Below are positions 34,483-46,836 of a DNA stretch of 64,000 bases, in pieces. Source of the stretch: Anastatus disparis. Lineage: Eukaryota > Arthropoda > Insecta > Hymenoptera > Eupelmidae. A program made the translations under genes and the position numbers. The stretch covers positions 1,015,001-1,079,000 of the forward strand of contig JAFFSR010000315.1 in NCBI GenBank assembly GCA_017163975.1, in the 5' to 3' direction. Position 1 is the stretch's first letter. Each line of letters begins with the position of its first letter. The notes under the pieces are model-generated. The model worked only from the letters and a program-made list of their open reading frames with translations. It made no database searches and was not told the DNA's origin.

Positions 34483-35846
34483 GAGCACCGTTGCGTGGTA
34501 CTCTCTGAATAAGCGGTTCAATTCTTCGTGAAAAATTAAAGGAAGACCGCAACCAGCCTAAACCATTCTTTTTTTATCAACAGCTGGTGGATTAAAGAAT
34601 GATTTAAGCTAATTAAAATGTAAAAATTCTTAATTATATTGGTCACCAATGATTGGTGCAATAAAATAAAAAAAATCGTTAAAAATGGCAAAATGGGTTT
34701 TTCTTTAAACTTTATGATGTTTTTACAGAGAAATGGTGCAACGTACGGCAAAATTGATAAGAATATTTTCGACTTTATATTTGAAGAAAAACACGAAAAA
34801 TTAACAAAATTTTCTTCAACCGGAAAATTGACTTTAGAGATTTTCCTAACCATTTTCCAGCTATCCACCCTCAAAATTCGTGTTCAGGGGACCGAGATAC
34901 ATAGGAAAAACTTTGGTGGAGCCGTGGATCTCCATCGGCTACGGAAACTCTCCTAGCACATATTAGTTATATATGTCCTCCGTATTCAGGTGAAATACCC
35001 CGGTTAAAATGTACATTGGTTTGGAAAGATCCTGATGTAAAAGAACCTTTCTAATTTTTTGCGGTTTTTGGTACCAGTCCATAATAAAACTTTGCGAACT
35101 CTTTTGAAAAAAATTGTTATGATTGTCATTGATACCTTCCGAACTTTTTTGATTCATTAAGTTTTACTAAGGAATGGTAACCAGAATTTTATCGTATTTA
35201 CAATTAATGAACAATTAAGATCGCTTTAGAATTGAACAGCACTGTCAAGTTTTCAGGAGAAACCTTCTGGTTTGTATTGTAACAAATTTTTAAGAAATAT
35301 TTTTTACGTTTTATCATCTTATGAATATATTTATTAAATTATTAGTAAATAAATGATTATAAATCTATAAGATCATTTAAGAATACGGATGAATCTTTAT
35401 ATTTTCAGTATACTGATTGAAAGGATAATGAAACTTCACGAATCCTATTAAAGTAAATCGAGATGAATTATTACAATCTTGTAAAGAGTTCAATAGCTAC
35501 TAAAGATCCTTAAAATATCGTAAAAATTATTTATGATTGTCAGTAACGATTTTGAACTTATAAAAAAATATACGTATCATTAAATTTTTCTAACTCTTGA
35601 AATAGTTTAGCATACCATGGAATTTTTCGATAGTGGAAATAGTGCCATTTCATACGACTAAGCTATTAATTTTTTTTCTGAATAAATACAATAAATCGCA
35701 CTGATTTATTAATAATAGGCAATTTTTCAGTTTATTAATAAGTTAATTTAATTTATACTATGATATGCCCTTCAAAAATCACTATTCAATATATTAGAAA
35801 TTCATAAAAGATCTGAAGAAGTCATAATCATATTTATTGATATATA

Positions 35847-36256
35847 GGGATATCCACACAACTTTTAATTCTCTAGTAACAGGTCATATTACAGCTGTTA
35901 CTGGGTTACCGCATGATGCACATTATTTAAACTAGGTTATAATCTTTTGTGCTATCCTGTAACTCTATTTCTGATGTATTTTGTAAATCTGTCACAAACG
36001 GCACAGCAGATAATTCTATAAAAAGTAAATTCACACATAAGATAAATTACGGTAATTTTTTATGTGTAAAAATGAATGTTTTATAGAAATATCTACTGCG
36101 CCGTTTGTGGAACATTTACAAAATACATTAGAAATAAAGTTATAGGATAGCACAAAAGATTTGGACCTAGTTTAAATAATGTGCATCATGTGGTAACCCA
36201 GTAACAGCTGTAATATGACCTGTTACTAGAGAATTTAAAGTTGGGTGGATATCCTC
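35847..36256. mobile_element. Large palindromic element, copy B allele (flipped core)
   Basis: Full ~410-bp form with both arms complete (GATGCACATTATTTAAAC on the left, its complement on the right). The centre reads ACACATAAGATAAATTACGG where copy A has the reverse complement. Arm-specific variants GGTTATAATC (left) and GATTTGGACC (right) are also swapped relative to copy A, while the outermost variants are not. Confidence 0.8.
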
Positions 36257-38020
36257 ATATAATACCATAGTGGTACACATGATATTGGAAAGGTTCCAAA
36301 AATATATAAATTACAATAAATTTTCTGATGAGGATATATTATTCAGATTGATATTATTTTTAAAATTAGATTACATTATTTTCATTTTTAAGAGCATGAC
36401 GAAGCTTCCAGTCTTCTAATAATATTTCCAATCCTAAGTTATGAATAAACAATGCGTTTAATAACATTTTTTTGCGACAAAGAAAAAATTGGTAAGATTA
36501 AACTCGAGTGCAGACAACTCAAGAAACCCACAAAAATACTACATAAAAAGTAATGATACAAAATTTTAATGTAACGTATTTTAAGAATAGGTTTGTCGAG
36601 CTTGATATATAATTTCCAATGCAAGTTCATAAAAAAATAACAAGTTAAAATGATTATTTATATTAACAAAAATTATTGTATTCACATAACTTTAGTGCGG
36701 ACAAGTCATTATATTTGTTCAATTTATGAATTTAAAATGATATTAATGAAATGAAAAAAGCAAAACTCGATTGCTGCAGCTCCATCATCAGATAAATATT
36801 ACGAAAAGAAACATAATGGATCACCTAAATTTACAATTTTATAAATAACAACTGAATCACTGGGAAAATAGTTGCATACAAAAGACTTTGCCAAATTTTA
36901 TGATTAACGGCTTATAATTGAAATATCAATGTCGGAACGATTCGGAAAACTTGAAACATTTATCAATTTTCATTTCATAATAGTTCTTAAACATTCTTTA
37001 AAGACCGGAAAAAAATTTGTTCCGATTCTTTCAGAAATTTTCGAGGCATTTTAACGAAGATATAACTGATGATAATGTACCAAAATTCAACTGCAATAAT
37101 CACAAATTTTCCAATCGAAAACGTTTTTATAAATAATTTCCATAACTTTATATTTTCCGAAAAAATAATCATAATCTTCATAATTCTGCAAAAATGACGA
37201 TTTATATTGACTTTTTCATAAATTTAGGTAACTTATAGAAATTTTCTCCAACAATAATTCTATTGACTTGTTTTTGTCATGAAAAACGAAAGATAATTAG
37301 TCTTAAAGCAGACTTAACGTAGGTAAATATTATTTTTTTATATACACTTTTCTTATATTCGCCTTCATGTCTGTTTGTTTGTCTGTCTGTAATCAAATCT
37401 TGCGCGCTCGATTTCAGGCACTTTTTGACAGATATAAATTCTGAAAATTGGCATAGAATTTGGTCTTGGATGACAATAAAATAATCAGTTGTCATTTTGG
37501 TACCTGGACATCCAGGTCGATGATAACGGGTGTGAAAAGTCATCTGCGAGGAAGCATAAGTGGGGAGGCTTTCTTTGGGTCAAGACGAGTTTCTCGGTGG
37601 TTTTCAGGGTTGCTAAAACCAAATTTGAGATCAAACAATTGCCACGAAGTGATGCACGGTGTCCAGAATACGCATGGAAGTCGTCTCCGAGGAAGTACAA
37701 GTGGGGAGGCTTTCTCTGGGTTGAGGTGGGTTTCTCGGGGGATTTCAGGGCTGCTAAAACCGAATTCGAGGTTTGAAAGTGAATCTATAATGCATAATAA
37801 TAATGAAGAGATCGAACTGCAGTACCAAGTCGCCGATAACGGATGTACCTGAGTGTAATCTTCGAAAAGTCTGGTTGCAATGTAACTCTAAATGATAATA
37901 AAAACAATTTTAACTTAAAAGTAGAAAATACAAAATTTTAAAAACATGCTTCACAAATAAAATACAATAATTGAATAAATAGACTTAAAAGTATAAAATA
38001 AATAAATTAACTTACTCGAA

Positions 38021-38250
38021 ATTACTTTTATATAATTTCATTGCAATAATCAATAGAAAATTTTAGAACAAAAATTTAAAAAGAAAAGTGTGGGTGCTGA
38101 AATTTTTTCTTAAATCTTTTCCAAAAATTATTAAAGATAGTATTGAAATTATTATTAGATTTACTGAAAATTAGTACCCATCTTTTTCTTTAATAATTTT
38201 TGCTGTAAAATTTTATCTTGATTATTGCAATGAAACTGTATAAAAGTAAT
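38021..38250. mobile_element. MITE with ATTACTTTTATA ends
   Basis: Inverted arms: ATTACTTTTATATAATTTC with TCATTGCAATAATCAA inward, mirrored at 38200-38250 (TTGATTATTGCAATGAAACT, TATAAAAGTAAT). About 230 bp. TSD not clear. Confidence 0.6.
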
Positions 38251-38539
38251 CTTAAGAAATTTAATTAATTTATTTAATACTTTTCAGTGCATTTTTTCAA
38301 TTATTGGTTTTTTTTTTAACAATGTGTTTTCAACATGAAAAAAAAACATTTTTTTATTCAATTATATTATTTCACCAATTAGTTAAACTAAAATATCTTT
38401 ATATTATAATTTGCAAAATGTGTTACTTATGTGTTATTTCCAACATCAATTATTGGTTTAAGTATTTATCTAAAGTTTATAGTATTCGAGAAAACAATTC
38501 ATTATGGAATTCATAGAAAAAAAAATATTGAAATATTTA

Positions 38540-38872
38540 CATTGTCTCATTACAACTCTTTTATGATTTAGACCTATAAAATTTTTTGAATATGTTTTGT
38601 GTATGAAAATATATGATTAATCTGTAACTGAAAGAAAAATTTATTGACCAAAAAAAAGTAGGGAACGTCGATATCTTTATAACATAACCTTTTACTTTGG
38701 CATTCCGTACTTTTCTCAATAACGTCATTATAAATTTTCTATTTTTATACAAATATTCTTTATAATCACATCTTTTGTACTTGAGAATTAATTTACAATT
38801 ACAACAATTAATATTTGAGTAAAATATGAAAACCTTAATTAGACAAAGACAGCGTATCCGGCTCTATTTTTT
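38540..38872. mobile_element. Decayed relative of the 4343-4727 MITE
   Basis: Shares TTGAGTAAA, TTAGACAA, GACAGCG and ATCCGGC with the right part of 4343-4727, and a weaker hairpin (AGTAGGGAACG / CATTCCGTACTTTTCTCAAT). The left end is not defined. Confidence 0.45.
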
Positions 38873-39153
38873 TAATTTGAAACTTTTAATTAAACATTTT
38901 TTGGTTTCGAGTGCATGAAATTAATGTTTATGTATTTTTATAACAAAGTTGGGTTTTGTAAAATTGAATTTTCGTTGAAAAGATTATAATTAAATTCATA
39001 CTTAACAAATTTTAGACCTTGTAAAAATTTAATTTTAGGAACATTATTTATAAAATAAACTCTCAAATCATTCTCACTGGATCAATAAACCTATAAATAC
39101 ATTGTATTTTATTATGTTATTCATTGTTTTGTTGTTCATTTTAAAGATTTAAA

Positions 39154-41738
39154 ATGAACAGTGAAGAAAATTCAGTAGATAATACAGATGAATTGCTAGC
39201 TAGTTTAAGAGTAGGTTTAGATGGTGAACCATTACATGATGATGGAAGTAAGGGGACGGCAAATAATGATAGCTATAATGAGTTATCACGATTAAGTAAT
39301 TCTACAGTAGTTACAAATGTTCCACCGGCGCCTTCTGTTTCATTAAGTGATGAGCAAAAAGAAATGTTAGATGTCTGCCGTAAAACTTGTTATTTGGATG
39401 GAAAATTTTTCGAAGCAGATTTGACGAAATCAAATGGCGATAAAATCATAGCAAAATGCATGACTTGTAACCAGATTACTCAAGGAAATCTGAAAGTTTC
39501 ATCAAATTTTTATTGTCATTTGAAGGTTATTGTTTTCATATGTATATGTTATTAAATCAACTAATTTATTTATTGTTATTGTGAGTTGTAAAATTTAAAA
39601 AGTAAAAATTGTACTTTTTGAAAAATACCTTGATAAGGTCAATATTTAATGGTATAAATTGAAAAAAAAATGTTGATGTTTTTTATGACAGTACATTCAA
39701 ATGTAAAGTTAATATTTAGATGAAATATCAAGTATCATGTTTCAATAAATATCTTGTTCAATGATGAATTTTCTCTTATGAATACATAAAATTGTACATT
39801 ATATATATTAAAATTATATACCTTATCAGAAAACAAGGTCCGCCATGTTGGTAGGTGACAATAATACAAAATTTTATCTGTTATAGTAAAAAAGAATAAA
39901 ATGTTGTGTTCACTTTTTTACAATTTCATCAAATTGCTTTTCTAACACCTAGTCCAAAAGTACCATATTTTCTCCTGGTGTCGAAAATAGAATATGGTAT
40001 TTTTGGCCTCTCGTTGGAAAATTTGTATTTTCACCTCGAGAGTAATGACTTTAATTCCATGTGAATTGTCATCCAAGCCGAAGAGGAGTTCTTTATTTTT
40101 ACTCGCTCTAGGTGAAAAATATACTATTTCATACAAAACCAAAAAATTTAAATAATATTAAATGTTTATTTTGTATTAATTTTATAAATTAACATAATTA
40201 TATTTTTAGAGAATACATGGAGATAAACTACAAAGCTATCAGCAATATAAAAAATTTAAAAATATTGGATGGTGATGATGAAGATGAAAATGATATTGTT
40301 TATCAACGTGTGCCATGTGCTTTTTCTCAAAATACTTTCGAAAAAATTGTTGTTGAGTTTTTATTGAGAAATCAACTTTCTCTTCGTCTAGTTGAAGATT
40401 CAGCTTTTGCTTAATTAATTTTGCTTAAAAGTTATAAATATAATGAAAAAAATGCAAAAATTTAACTTCAAATTTATATGAAAAATCTTTATAAAATCTT
40501 AATAAATTTTCAAATTATTATATAAAAATTATTGCAGATAAGGATTCAAATGATTTTGAAGAGGAAATGGAAGAGTTTGAAGAAAATGATGGCGAAGGAT
40601 TACTGTTTATGAACAGTAATGATAATGTAGTTCCCGTAGAAGACGAAGCAATATTTTCAAATATAACACTATCTCATCATTTTCGACTCGCCAGCCATAC
40701 CTTGAGTTTGATTGCAACAAAAGATCTTGTAGACGCAATTGACAGAGTTCCAAATATCAAAACGTGTCATAAATTTGTCATGGAAAAATGCCAACAATTA
40801 TGGAAATGTTTAAGGTCACCAAAAAAACGAGAAGAAATGAAAAAAAATTTCGAATGCAGTTTAAAGAGGCCCGTTATAACAAGGTGGAATTCTATGTATG
40901 ACGCCTTTAAACAAATCATTTCTTTAAAAGAAAAAATTGATGATGAAAGAATTCATGACATGTTGGAATCTAATAAAATCTTAAGAAAAAAAGATTTTTA
41001 ATTTATTGAAGATTATTTGAAATTGTGTCAACCCCTGACTTCAGCAATTGATATTTTACAAGCAGAAAAAGATTGTCATTATGGTTATCTTTTACCAACA
41101 TTGTTGACTATCCGAAAAAAATGGAACAGGTTATCGGCAAATAAAAGTTTGTCTATGTGTAAGCCTCTGTTGAAATATTTAAAGGAAGCTTTAGACAAAA
41201 GATTTCACGACTTTTTTGAAATCCTTAATAATGGCGAATCAGCAGCTATAGCAGCACTCACGCACCATAAATTTAGAGCAAAATGGATTTCGTGCTTTGA
41301 TGAAAATACACAAGCAAAAAGTAAAAGGCTTGTTGAAGAATTGGTTAGGCCTAAAAAGCCGGAATCAGCTGTTCCAGATAATGAGGATACTGAAGACACG
41401 TTTTTTGATTTTGATGATGACAGCTCAAATGCATTACTGGACACGGTTTTTGCACCTAAAGAACAAGAAGAAAATGAGGTTTTTAAATGAAAAAACGATG
41501 TCTTTGGAGTCTTTAAATAATTTTCCAGTTATTTTTGAAATTCAATACCACATTACTTTCTTCAGCTCCAGTAGAAAGATTATTTTCTTATGCTACTTTA
41601 ATGAACACGCCAACACTTAATAGATTGTCCGATATTGAATTCGAAAAACGAGTACTGTATAAAGCAAATGGACTCAAAAGTTATTTGTTAGAATATAAAG
41701 CTTTGAACTTAATAATACTTATTTTATTATTTTTATGA
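39154..41738 (+). pseudogene. hAT transposase, internally deleted and broken
   Basis: Exon 1 (39154-39525) carries a BED-type zinc finger, CMTCNQ...CHLK. A GT-AG intron at 39526-40209 joins in phase to RIHG, supplying the second His of the finger. A +1 frameshift follows; then EKIVVEFLLRNQLSLRLVE (40340-40400). The middle catalytic part is missing: 40414-40537 is too short. An acceptor-like TTATTGCAG at 40529-40537 precedes the C-terminal half (PVITRWNSMYDA; one stop at 40999). The dimerisation motif SSAPVERLFSYA (41550-41590) is in another frame. Non-functional. Confidence 0.75.
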
Positions 41739-43359
41739 ATAAGCAAAAAGTTTAATAATTTATAATTGAATATTTATAATTATACAGAAACATTTTTTAT
41801 AAAAGCAATCTTTCAATATGAATAGGTAAAAATTTTTTAAAATAATAATCGCGATATTCAAAATTATCTAAAAATTTACATTGGCTGAGTAATCGCCACA
41901 TATAATATTGTAAATTTTAACCAGCATGAAGTAAATAAATAATTTAAATAAATGACATGAAAAAAATTGTTTTATTGCTTTATATAAGGTCACATCGTAT
42001 GGAAAAAAATTCAGAAGTCATGCATAAAAAGCTATAGAGAACCTGTGTATTTATATGAGCCTACATGATTAATATACGATGTTTCCATAGTCCATACACA
42101 ATATGCATAAATGCGTCTAATTATGTAAATCTTATTCATAGTCAATATATTATCTCCATTTTAATTTATTTTTATTTGGAAAACCTATTTTCTTATTAGC
42201 AAAAGACAGAAATATGATTCTTCCTCTTAAAACATATCTTTATTTTCTATAATTTTGTAATAGTATTAGATATCTCTAATGATTTCAAAGATTTATGTCT
42301 ATTAAGGATATAATATTTTTAATAAATGATGTTTAAAAAAATTACTTTTTATTTTTGTAAAAAATTAAAGTTTCATGATTTCATGTAAATAGCAATAAGA
42401 ATGTTTATTGTTCGGTTAAATAAACAAAAATATTAAAGATTGAATAAAAATTATATGTGAATGTATAACTGATTCAGGATTTCTTTATATTTGGAATTTG
42501 ACTTACATAGATTTTAAATGATTTAATTAAAATAAAATGAATTTTTAATATGATTTCTCAACTTTCGTGATAAGTGAATAATTGCTAAGATTCATAAATT
42601 CTCAAATTTTTTAAATAATAACGCTTATTACCTGTATATTGGAATGATGTTTAATGAATAAAGGTTAAAATTATTCACTAATTACGATAGTAATATGCTT
42701 TCTCGAAGTTAAATTTCGCTGGCATTATTTGAACGATAAATTCATAAATTGGTAGGGATACTACCGCAAATTTATATGCGACATGATTTGTATGAATGAT
42801 CTTTATATATGGGTATCGACTATGAGTAAATCAACATATTTCATGGAAGTTGCATGAATCTTAAACAATTGTTCTTTGAAAATCTTTTGATTTCCGAGTA
42901 TTCTTCGACCTAATCAAACAACCTTAGAATCGAAATCTAAAAGAATCTCCAAGTTTCATTTGACGTAGTCCCTGCAAATGCCTGTTAACTTCATAACCGG
43001 TATGAAAAATTTCAAAATTCATTCATATAGACGACTTCCAGGTAGCCAGGATCACCTGGATATTGTGAGATGTAATTTTGGAAAACGTACATGTTATTAA
43101 TAAATAATGGTTAAATTCTAAAAGATATTCTTGTAGACAATGTTTATTTTACTCGGAATATACATGTTTAGCTAGATAACATTTGCAACAACTTCAAAGT
43201 CGTTATTAAACTATAAGTAGAATTTCAAAAGTTTTTGCTGTAGATGATGTTTAAGTTATCATTAACACCTAGGTATACAATGACGGCAATCGTAGGTACC
43301 ATAGCATAGTAAATAACTATTTTTTAACGAGTGTCTACATCGAAAAGGTAAAATATGTA

Positions 43360-43361
43360 TC

Positions 43362-43410
<49 letters not shown>

Positions 43411-43631
43411 TTAAATATGTGTTTGTATGTGTGAGCGAGTGCGTGCGCGTATGAGTTGAAATTAAATGTTCCATATAAACTTGAATAAACCTGTGTGTGT
43501 ACGTGCGATTCTACATGAAATGTCCCTTATGTATATATATATATATATGTTTATATCATGCTTGCGAGTTGACATGAAAAGTCCCATTTACATGAACGCG
43601 TGTGTGCATGCATGCGCATTGACATGGAACG

Positions 43632-43662
<31 letters not shown>

Positions 43663-44675
43663 AATCTAAGGGTACTTAGATAGGTGTGTACAAGTTGTCA
43701 TGAAATATCCCATACATAAAGAAAAACCTGTGCTTGCGAGCAGGTGCGAGTTGACATAAAATGTCCCATATATATATTAATATACTATTAGATATATATA
43801 TTGTGACCTCACTTATATTATATTTATAATATAAAGAATTTGAAAAGAATTTGAGAGAGAATAAGTGAGAAAAAAGAATAAAACAAAAGATAATTACCGA
43901 TAAACTTATTCTCTTTTTAATTCAAATCATCACGTTAAAAGTCTATCTCTATCTTGTGCGTCGGCGCGACGTAGCAATTGGAAAGTATATCAGCGCGCGA
44001 GATGGATATTAATAAGAATATATGTGCGCGCTCAGATGTGCGCCGATCCACGCCTATAAAGTGACGTATGCTAGCACACATCCAAGCGCACCTGTAAGAG
44101 TATAATGTAAGATATGTAAATGTATCCCTTCTACTTAGTAGTAGGAGAGAATTGCGGCCGCGGCGGCTTGATCGACACTTAAGCAGATCAAAGCCGAATC
44201 TTTGTACGGCACTCTTTGGCCAGCCTTCTTCAAATAAAGTTAATTTTAAATTTAATACTTATTGTTTGTACTAATTATTTCTGATTATTCTGCAGGTCCG
44301 CGAGGAGCTGGATAACCACCGGCTCCGTACCGGTAGCAGCTATAACAGAATAATTTTCTTGTTATAATCAAAGTTTTATTCTAGTAAAATAATTTAATTG
44401 TACCTTTATTTCAATTTATTTGTGTACGTGTTAAGTGTTTAATACTAATTATTCCTTTTATGTAAAGTTGGTTTTGTATAGCTTATAACTAGCTTAATTA
44501 ATCAAATATTTATCCAATTGAAGTTAAGGAAAAGGCTCCTTATAAGACTATAAGTCTTGGAGTTTTCTGGCTTTTAAGAGGCATCAGTTGTTAGTATGTT
44601 TATACATATTAACAAATAACAAACAAGCAAAGAGTTGTGCGACCTTTTCAGGGTTAGGAAAACGAGTAGTAGGCT

Positions 44676-44718
<43 letters not shown>

Positions 44719-45247
44719 AACAAATAAAATTGCGGGTGAACGTGAGCAACTTGATATGGAATGGACCATATATATATATATGCAAAAACCTGTCTGTAAG
44801 GTCGTACATGAGTTGACATGAAGAGTCCCATGTATATAAAAGCGTGTATGCATGAATGCAAATTGACATGAAACGTCCCATATATGTAAACCTGAAGGAA
44901 CTCGGATACGTGTGTGAGAGTCGTTATGAAATTTCCCATGTATATAGAAAAGCCTGTGATTATAAGTACGTACGAGTTGACATGAAATATCCCATATATA
45001 ATATATAATCCTGTGTGTGTGTGCGTGCGCATTGGCATGAAATGTCGCATATATATATAAACCTGTATGTGCATGCGTCGAAATTGACATAAAAAATCCC
45101 ATGTATATTAACGTATGTGTGCATGCAGACAAATCGACAATAAATGTCTCATATATATAAACCTTTGTCTGCTTGCGTTTTAACTGACATGAAAAATCCC
45201 ATGAATATTAACGTGTACGTGCATGCATGCGAAACGACATGGAACGT

Positions 45248-45305
<58 letters not shown>

Positions 45306-45379
45306 TATCTGGGCGTGCGTTCAAACTGACGTGGAACGTCCCACGTATGTATGTATGCATATATATATATATATATATA
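43360..45379. repeat. TA/TG minisatellite of copy B
   Basis: Same modules as 6495-8350 (ACATGAAACGTCCCATATAT, AACCTGTATGTGC, CTCGGATACG). TA runs at ~43370-43406, 43640-43660, 44682-44715 and 45250-45300. Interrupted by a probable solo LTR at 43802-44678. Long open frames are artefacts. Confidence 0.85.
43802..44678 (+). mobile_element. Probable solo LTR in TA run
   Basis: The non-repetitive ~877-bp insert starts TGTGACCTCACTT and ends GGCTACA, with TATAT-type sequence on both sides. It has a TATA-like CCTATAAAG near 44055 followed by GC-richer DNA (GCGGCCGCGGCGG near 44155) and AATAAA near 44234. Composition and TG...CA ends fit an LTR. An alternative end is GCTATAACA near 44347. The TSD is ambiguous because the target is TA repeat. 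Confidence 0.5.
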
Positions 45380-45704
45380 CTAGGGGGTTTCCCCCCTGCT
45401 TGCTCCGCTCGCCAACCCCCCGAATACACACATTCCAAAGTAAATAGGAGAGTAGGACATAATAAGTTGAAATTTCATATTTGTGAATTTAAAAAAAGTT
45501 CAATAGAAAACATCGATACATAAAAATATAAGATATGAAGCTATAGAATTAGAATTAATAGAAAAAAGATGGTTTAACGCGATATTCAAAAGTTTACAAT
45601 GAATCAAACATATATATTTTTGAAATAAATTAAAAATAGAATATAAAATAGAATATTAACAATAAAAATGAAATTGAACTTGATATTATTCGAAATTCGT
45701 ATAA
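45380..45704 (-). mobile_element. Second Helitron-type 3' end
   Basis: In a TA run, the plus strand reads CTAGGGGGTTT, a GC-rich loop, then AACCCCCC. On the minus strand this is a hairpin ending CTAG|T, almost the same ~42 bp as at 13362. The following ~270 bp has no match to the first element, so this is probably a non-autonomous Helitron, now interrupted by the DDE element at 45705. Confidence 0.6.
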
Positions 45705-46482
45705 GACTGATATCGCGAAACTTTTAATATTTAGGTAACTTTACATGATAGCTATGAACTTAATATAATTGATGGATGAAAAAAATTTTTTTATATGAAA
45801 GAAATGTCAAAAAATATCATAATATAGTTTAAATTGCAATAGCACAGCTATTTTTGTATTAAAAAAATATAAAATACGTCATTTTTTAAAATTTGTAGAG
45901 GTAACTTTACCACATTTTTCTTCTTTTTGGTGACAAAAAAAAAGAGCGATTTTAAGGAGGACCGTAAAAATTTTTTTTTATCATATTTTGATATTAGAAT
46001 TTCAGAAAATATGGTTTTCAAGAAGGTGCTTGTGTTTTAAAATAAAATATAATAATCAAAATAAAGGACACTAAATTTTCAGAAAAATGTTTTTTATTTT
46101 CATGTTTAAAAAAAGTGCGTTCCAATTTTTTGGATAAAATAATGCAGGAATTTTTACTTTTCATAAAAACGAATCAAACTAGAGTTATTAAATTAGAGTG
46201 CGACGCAGACAGAAAAAGTTTTGAAGTTTTAAAAATCATTACTGTTCGCGCCCCCCGTAGTAAAAATTCTTATTTTTTGCTGGCACACGATAAATCCAGT
46301 TTGAAAATACATAAAACCTATTGCTCTTTTCTTTTTGCTATATTTTTGAGTATATAATACATTCTCATATTGCTATTTTAGTTTAGATCAAAGAGATAAA
46401 AGACAAAATTTTCTTTCTTTTTCTTTGCAAATTACAATAACATATTTTGATTATTTTGACATTGATAGACACGTGCTATACT

Positions 46483-46543
<61 letters not shown>

Positions 46544-46836
46544 TTCGCAGTGCGTATCAACAGGTATACACATGTTCGTATACATGTATTCATTTACTCA
46601 ATCACTTATTATGGCAATGTCAACAAATATAACAAGAACTGAGAAATATATATATTTACTTTTGAAAATGTAAACACTAGTTTCGTCCAACAATTATTAA
46701 CATATACCCTGAAAGCTACAAATCTAAACTAGCTTCTAACTGAATAACTGGAAACGTTTCGTGATTTTTCAATCATTATTTAAGTTTTTCTCGTATATTT
46801 GAGTTTTGTTGGGTTTTTTTTTACTGAATCATAAAC

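Larger units (their letters stand above)
38014..42603. mobile_element. 4.6-kb insertion block in copy B (MITEs plus hAT remnant)
   Basis: Copy A passes directly from AATAAATTAACTT (5757) to AAATTTTTTAAATAAT (~5763), so everything between is private to B. No clean TIR or 8-bp TSD could be assigned to the outer edges, so it may be several events. Stretches 38252-38540 and 41740-42600 hold only AT-rich DNA with nothing recognised. Confidence 0.75.
34483..45379. repeat. Long duplicated segment, copy B
   Basis: Colinear with copy A, see 704-8460. 34483-38013 matches A 704-5757 minus four A-specific blocks; 42604-45379 matches A 5765 onward including the minisatellite. The 1.35 kb following the palindromic element (36257-37600) is non-coding. 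ORFs at 34639-34956, 36987-37181 and 37460-37852 have counterparts in copy A but no recognisable protein. Confidence 0.85.

Noticed and set aside
34536..34956. 112- and 105-codon ORFs on opposite strands
   Set aside because: Mirror frames of the same duplicated DNA; the copy A counterpart is interrupted.
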